A DNA stretch of 64,000 nt from the NCBI RefSeq assembly GCF_008831285.2, contig NC_045141.1:13068106-13132105 (forward strand), written 5' to 3'. Below, piece by piece: positions 63,170 through 64,000 of the stretch. The translations under genes and the position numbers were made by a program. Origin of the DNA: Nymphaea colorata. Lineage: Eukaryota; Streptophyta; Magnoliopsida; Nymphaeales; Nymphaeaceae. The notes under the pieces were generated by a model. That model did no database searches, had not been told where the DNA came from, and worked only from the letters and a program-made list of their open reading frames with translations. Positions within the stretch are counted from its first letter, which is position 1, and each line of letters starts with the position of its first letter.

Positions 63170-64000
63170 GAAAATAACCAAGAAATCATGAGATTTGGTT
63201 ATCTTGCTAACAGATATCAAGTTGGTATTTATTTTTGGAACATATATGACAGTAAAGTTGATTCTTTTGTCAAAAAAACTAGTTTTGCCCAATGCCATCA
63301 ACACCAATCAGACTCCCATCAGCATTAAAGATACGTTGTTTTTGTCATTTGTCTATCTCATCTAAGTTTGTTGGATCACTGGTTACATGATCGGTGGCTC
63401 CAGAATCAATCACCCAAGGTGAACATTTAGAAATTGTCATTAAAGTAAAGTTCTTACCTTCACTTGAGTTCTCGATAGGTTGGGATGTAATGAGGTTGGT
63501 AGTCTTTGCGAATTTTTGAAAAATTTTCTAAAGGTCGTCTTTAGTCACAAAGTTCGCAAGATCTAGTGGTCTTGAAGATTTTTCTCTGCTAGAACATCAA
63601 ACCAACTCTCAGCAGCGTTATCGATTATGCCCGGTTTTCTTGCAGTGGGTGCATTTTAGACCTGATCAACTCCTTTGGCCATTAAAGCTCTCAACACTTG
63701 ATTTGAAGCCGTTTCGTTTGTTGTTGCCTTTTGTATAACATACCATCTTATCACTATTGTTGTCATTGGTGTCGAGTTTTGGAGGGACATTCATGACTTT
63801 CCTTCGAGCCACTTCACATTGTATCATTTGGCACATACTATTAAAAGATGGCAGGGGATTGGAATTAAGTACCTAACTGTGTAGAGTGTCATACTCTCTT
63901 CCGAGGCCAGCCAAAACCTTAAAGATCTTGTCTTCATAATTTTTTTTATTGACTTCTGGATCAGAAGTGGTTGGGCAGTACTGAAATAGTTCATCATATA
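63170..64000 (-). pseudogene. Copia gag C-terminal part, zinc knuckle and protease of element 4
   Basis: Minus-strand traces of UBN2-type gag (EDKIFKVLAGLGREYD at about 63900) lead to a zinc knuckle CTHCKKTGHNR..C at about 63650 with a stop inside it. The protease PWVIDSGATDHVTSD follows at about 63400. Continues beyond the window. Confidence 0.8.

Larger units (their letters stand above)
59790..64000 (-). mobile_element. Ty1/copia retrotransposon 4, 3' portion, cut by the window edge
   Basis: On the minus strand, gag, zinc knuckle, protease, pre-integrase, integrase, reverse transcriptase, RNase H and a 3' LTR follow in order from 64000 down to about 59790. The LTR begins TGTTCTC at 60318, after a purine tract (AACTTGAAGGGGAAAT). 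Its far end is not proven. Stops and frameshifts interrupt the frame. The 5' LTR and the start of gag lie outside the window. Confidence 0.9.

Overview
This is nuclear DNA from a flowering plant. It has spliced genes with GT-AG introns, plant-specific families (a group IVa-type bHLH factor, a TIN1-type ER-stress protein, a HAESA/HSL-type LRR receptor kinase), several Ty1/copia retrotransposons at different stages of decay, and many small AT-rich repeats and microsatellites. The species cannot be named from the sequence. The abundance of copia elements and small repeats only suggests a genome of moderate size.

Layout. 1-5.3 kb: a bHLH transcription-factor gene (coding 3791-5307, + strand, three coding exons). 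A TATA/G-box promoter at about 1.3-1.4 kb and a CT-rich candidate leader exon with a consensus splice donor may belong to it through a 2.2-kb leader intron. 7.4-13.2 kb: a bounded copia element with near-identical 470-bp LTRs, a 5-bp target duplication, a deleted integrase core, a GC-rich island and a 21-bp-period array. 16.4-18.1 kb: a TIN1-like gene (three exons, 414 aa), with two unfolded-protein-response-type ACGT boxes just upstream of its TATA-like sequence. 20.0-24.8 kb: a second bounded copia element (306-bp LTRs, 5-bp target duplication), frameshifted and with a damaged reverse-transcriptase motif. 25.4-28.9 kb: a third, heavily decayed copia element. 28.9-35.4 kb: mostly unrecognised, with a few tandem duplications. 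35.4-39.4 kb (- strand): an intact HSL1-type receptor kinase (two exons, 1016 aa). 39.4-59.8 kb: a gene-poor stretch of small repeats: an inverted pair of GGGGTGAACA-ended elements, (TA)n/(GA)n-associated repeats, a candidate TRIM and a 0.9-kb terminal-inverted-repeat element. 59.8-64.0 kb (- strand): the 3' part of a fourth copia element, which runs off the window.

The three host genes are unrelated in function: transcription control, ER stress response and peptide perception at the plasma membrane. There is no sign of an operon or biosynthetic cluster. I found no wholly new system. The strongest unexplained structures are the 21-bp-period array and GC island inside the first retroelement, the candidate TRIM with repeated tRNA-primer-like sites, and the repeats embedded in (TA)n tracts. 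The clearest functional observation is the pair of UPR-type boxes on the TIN1-like promoter.
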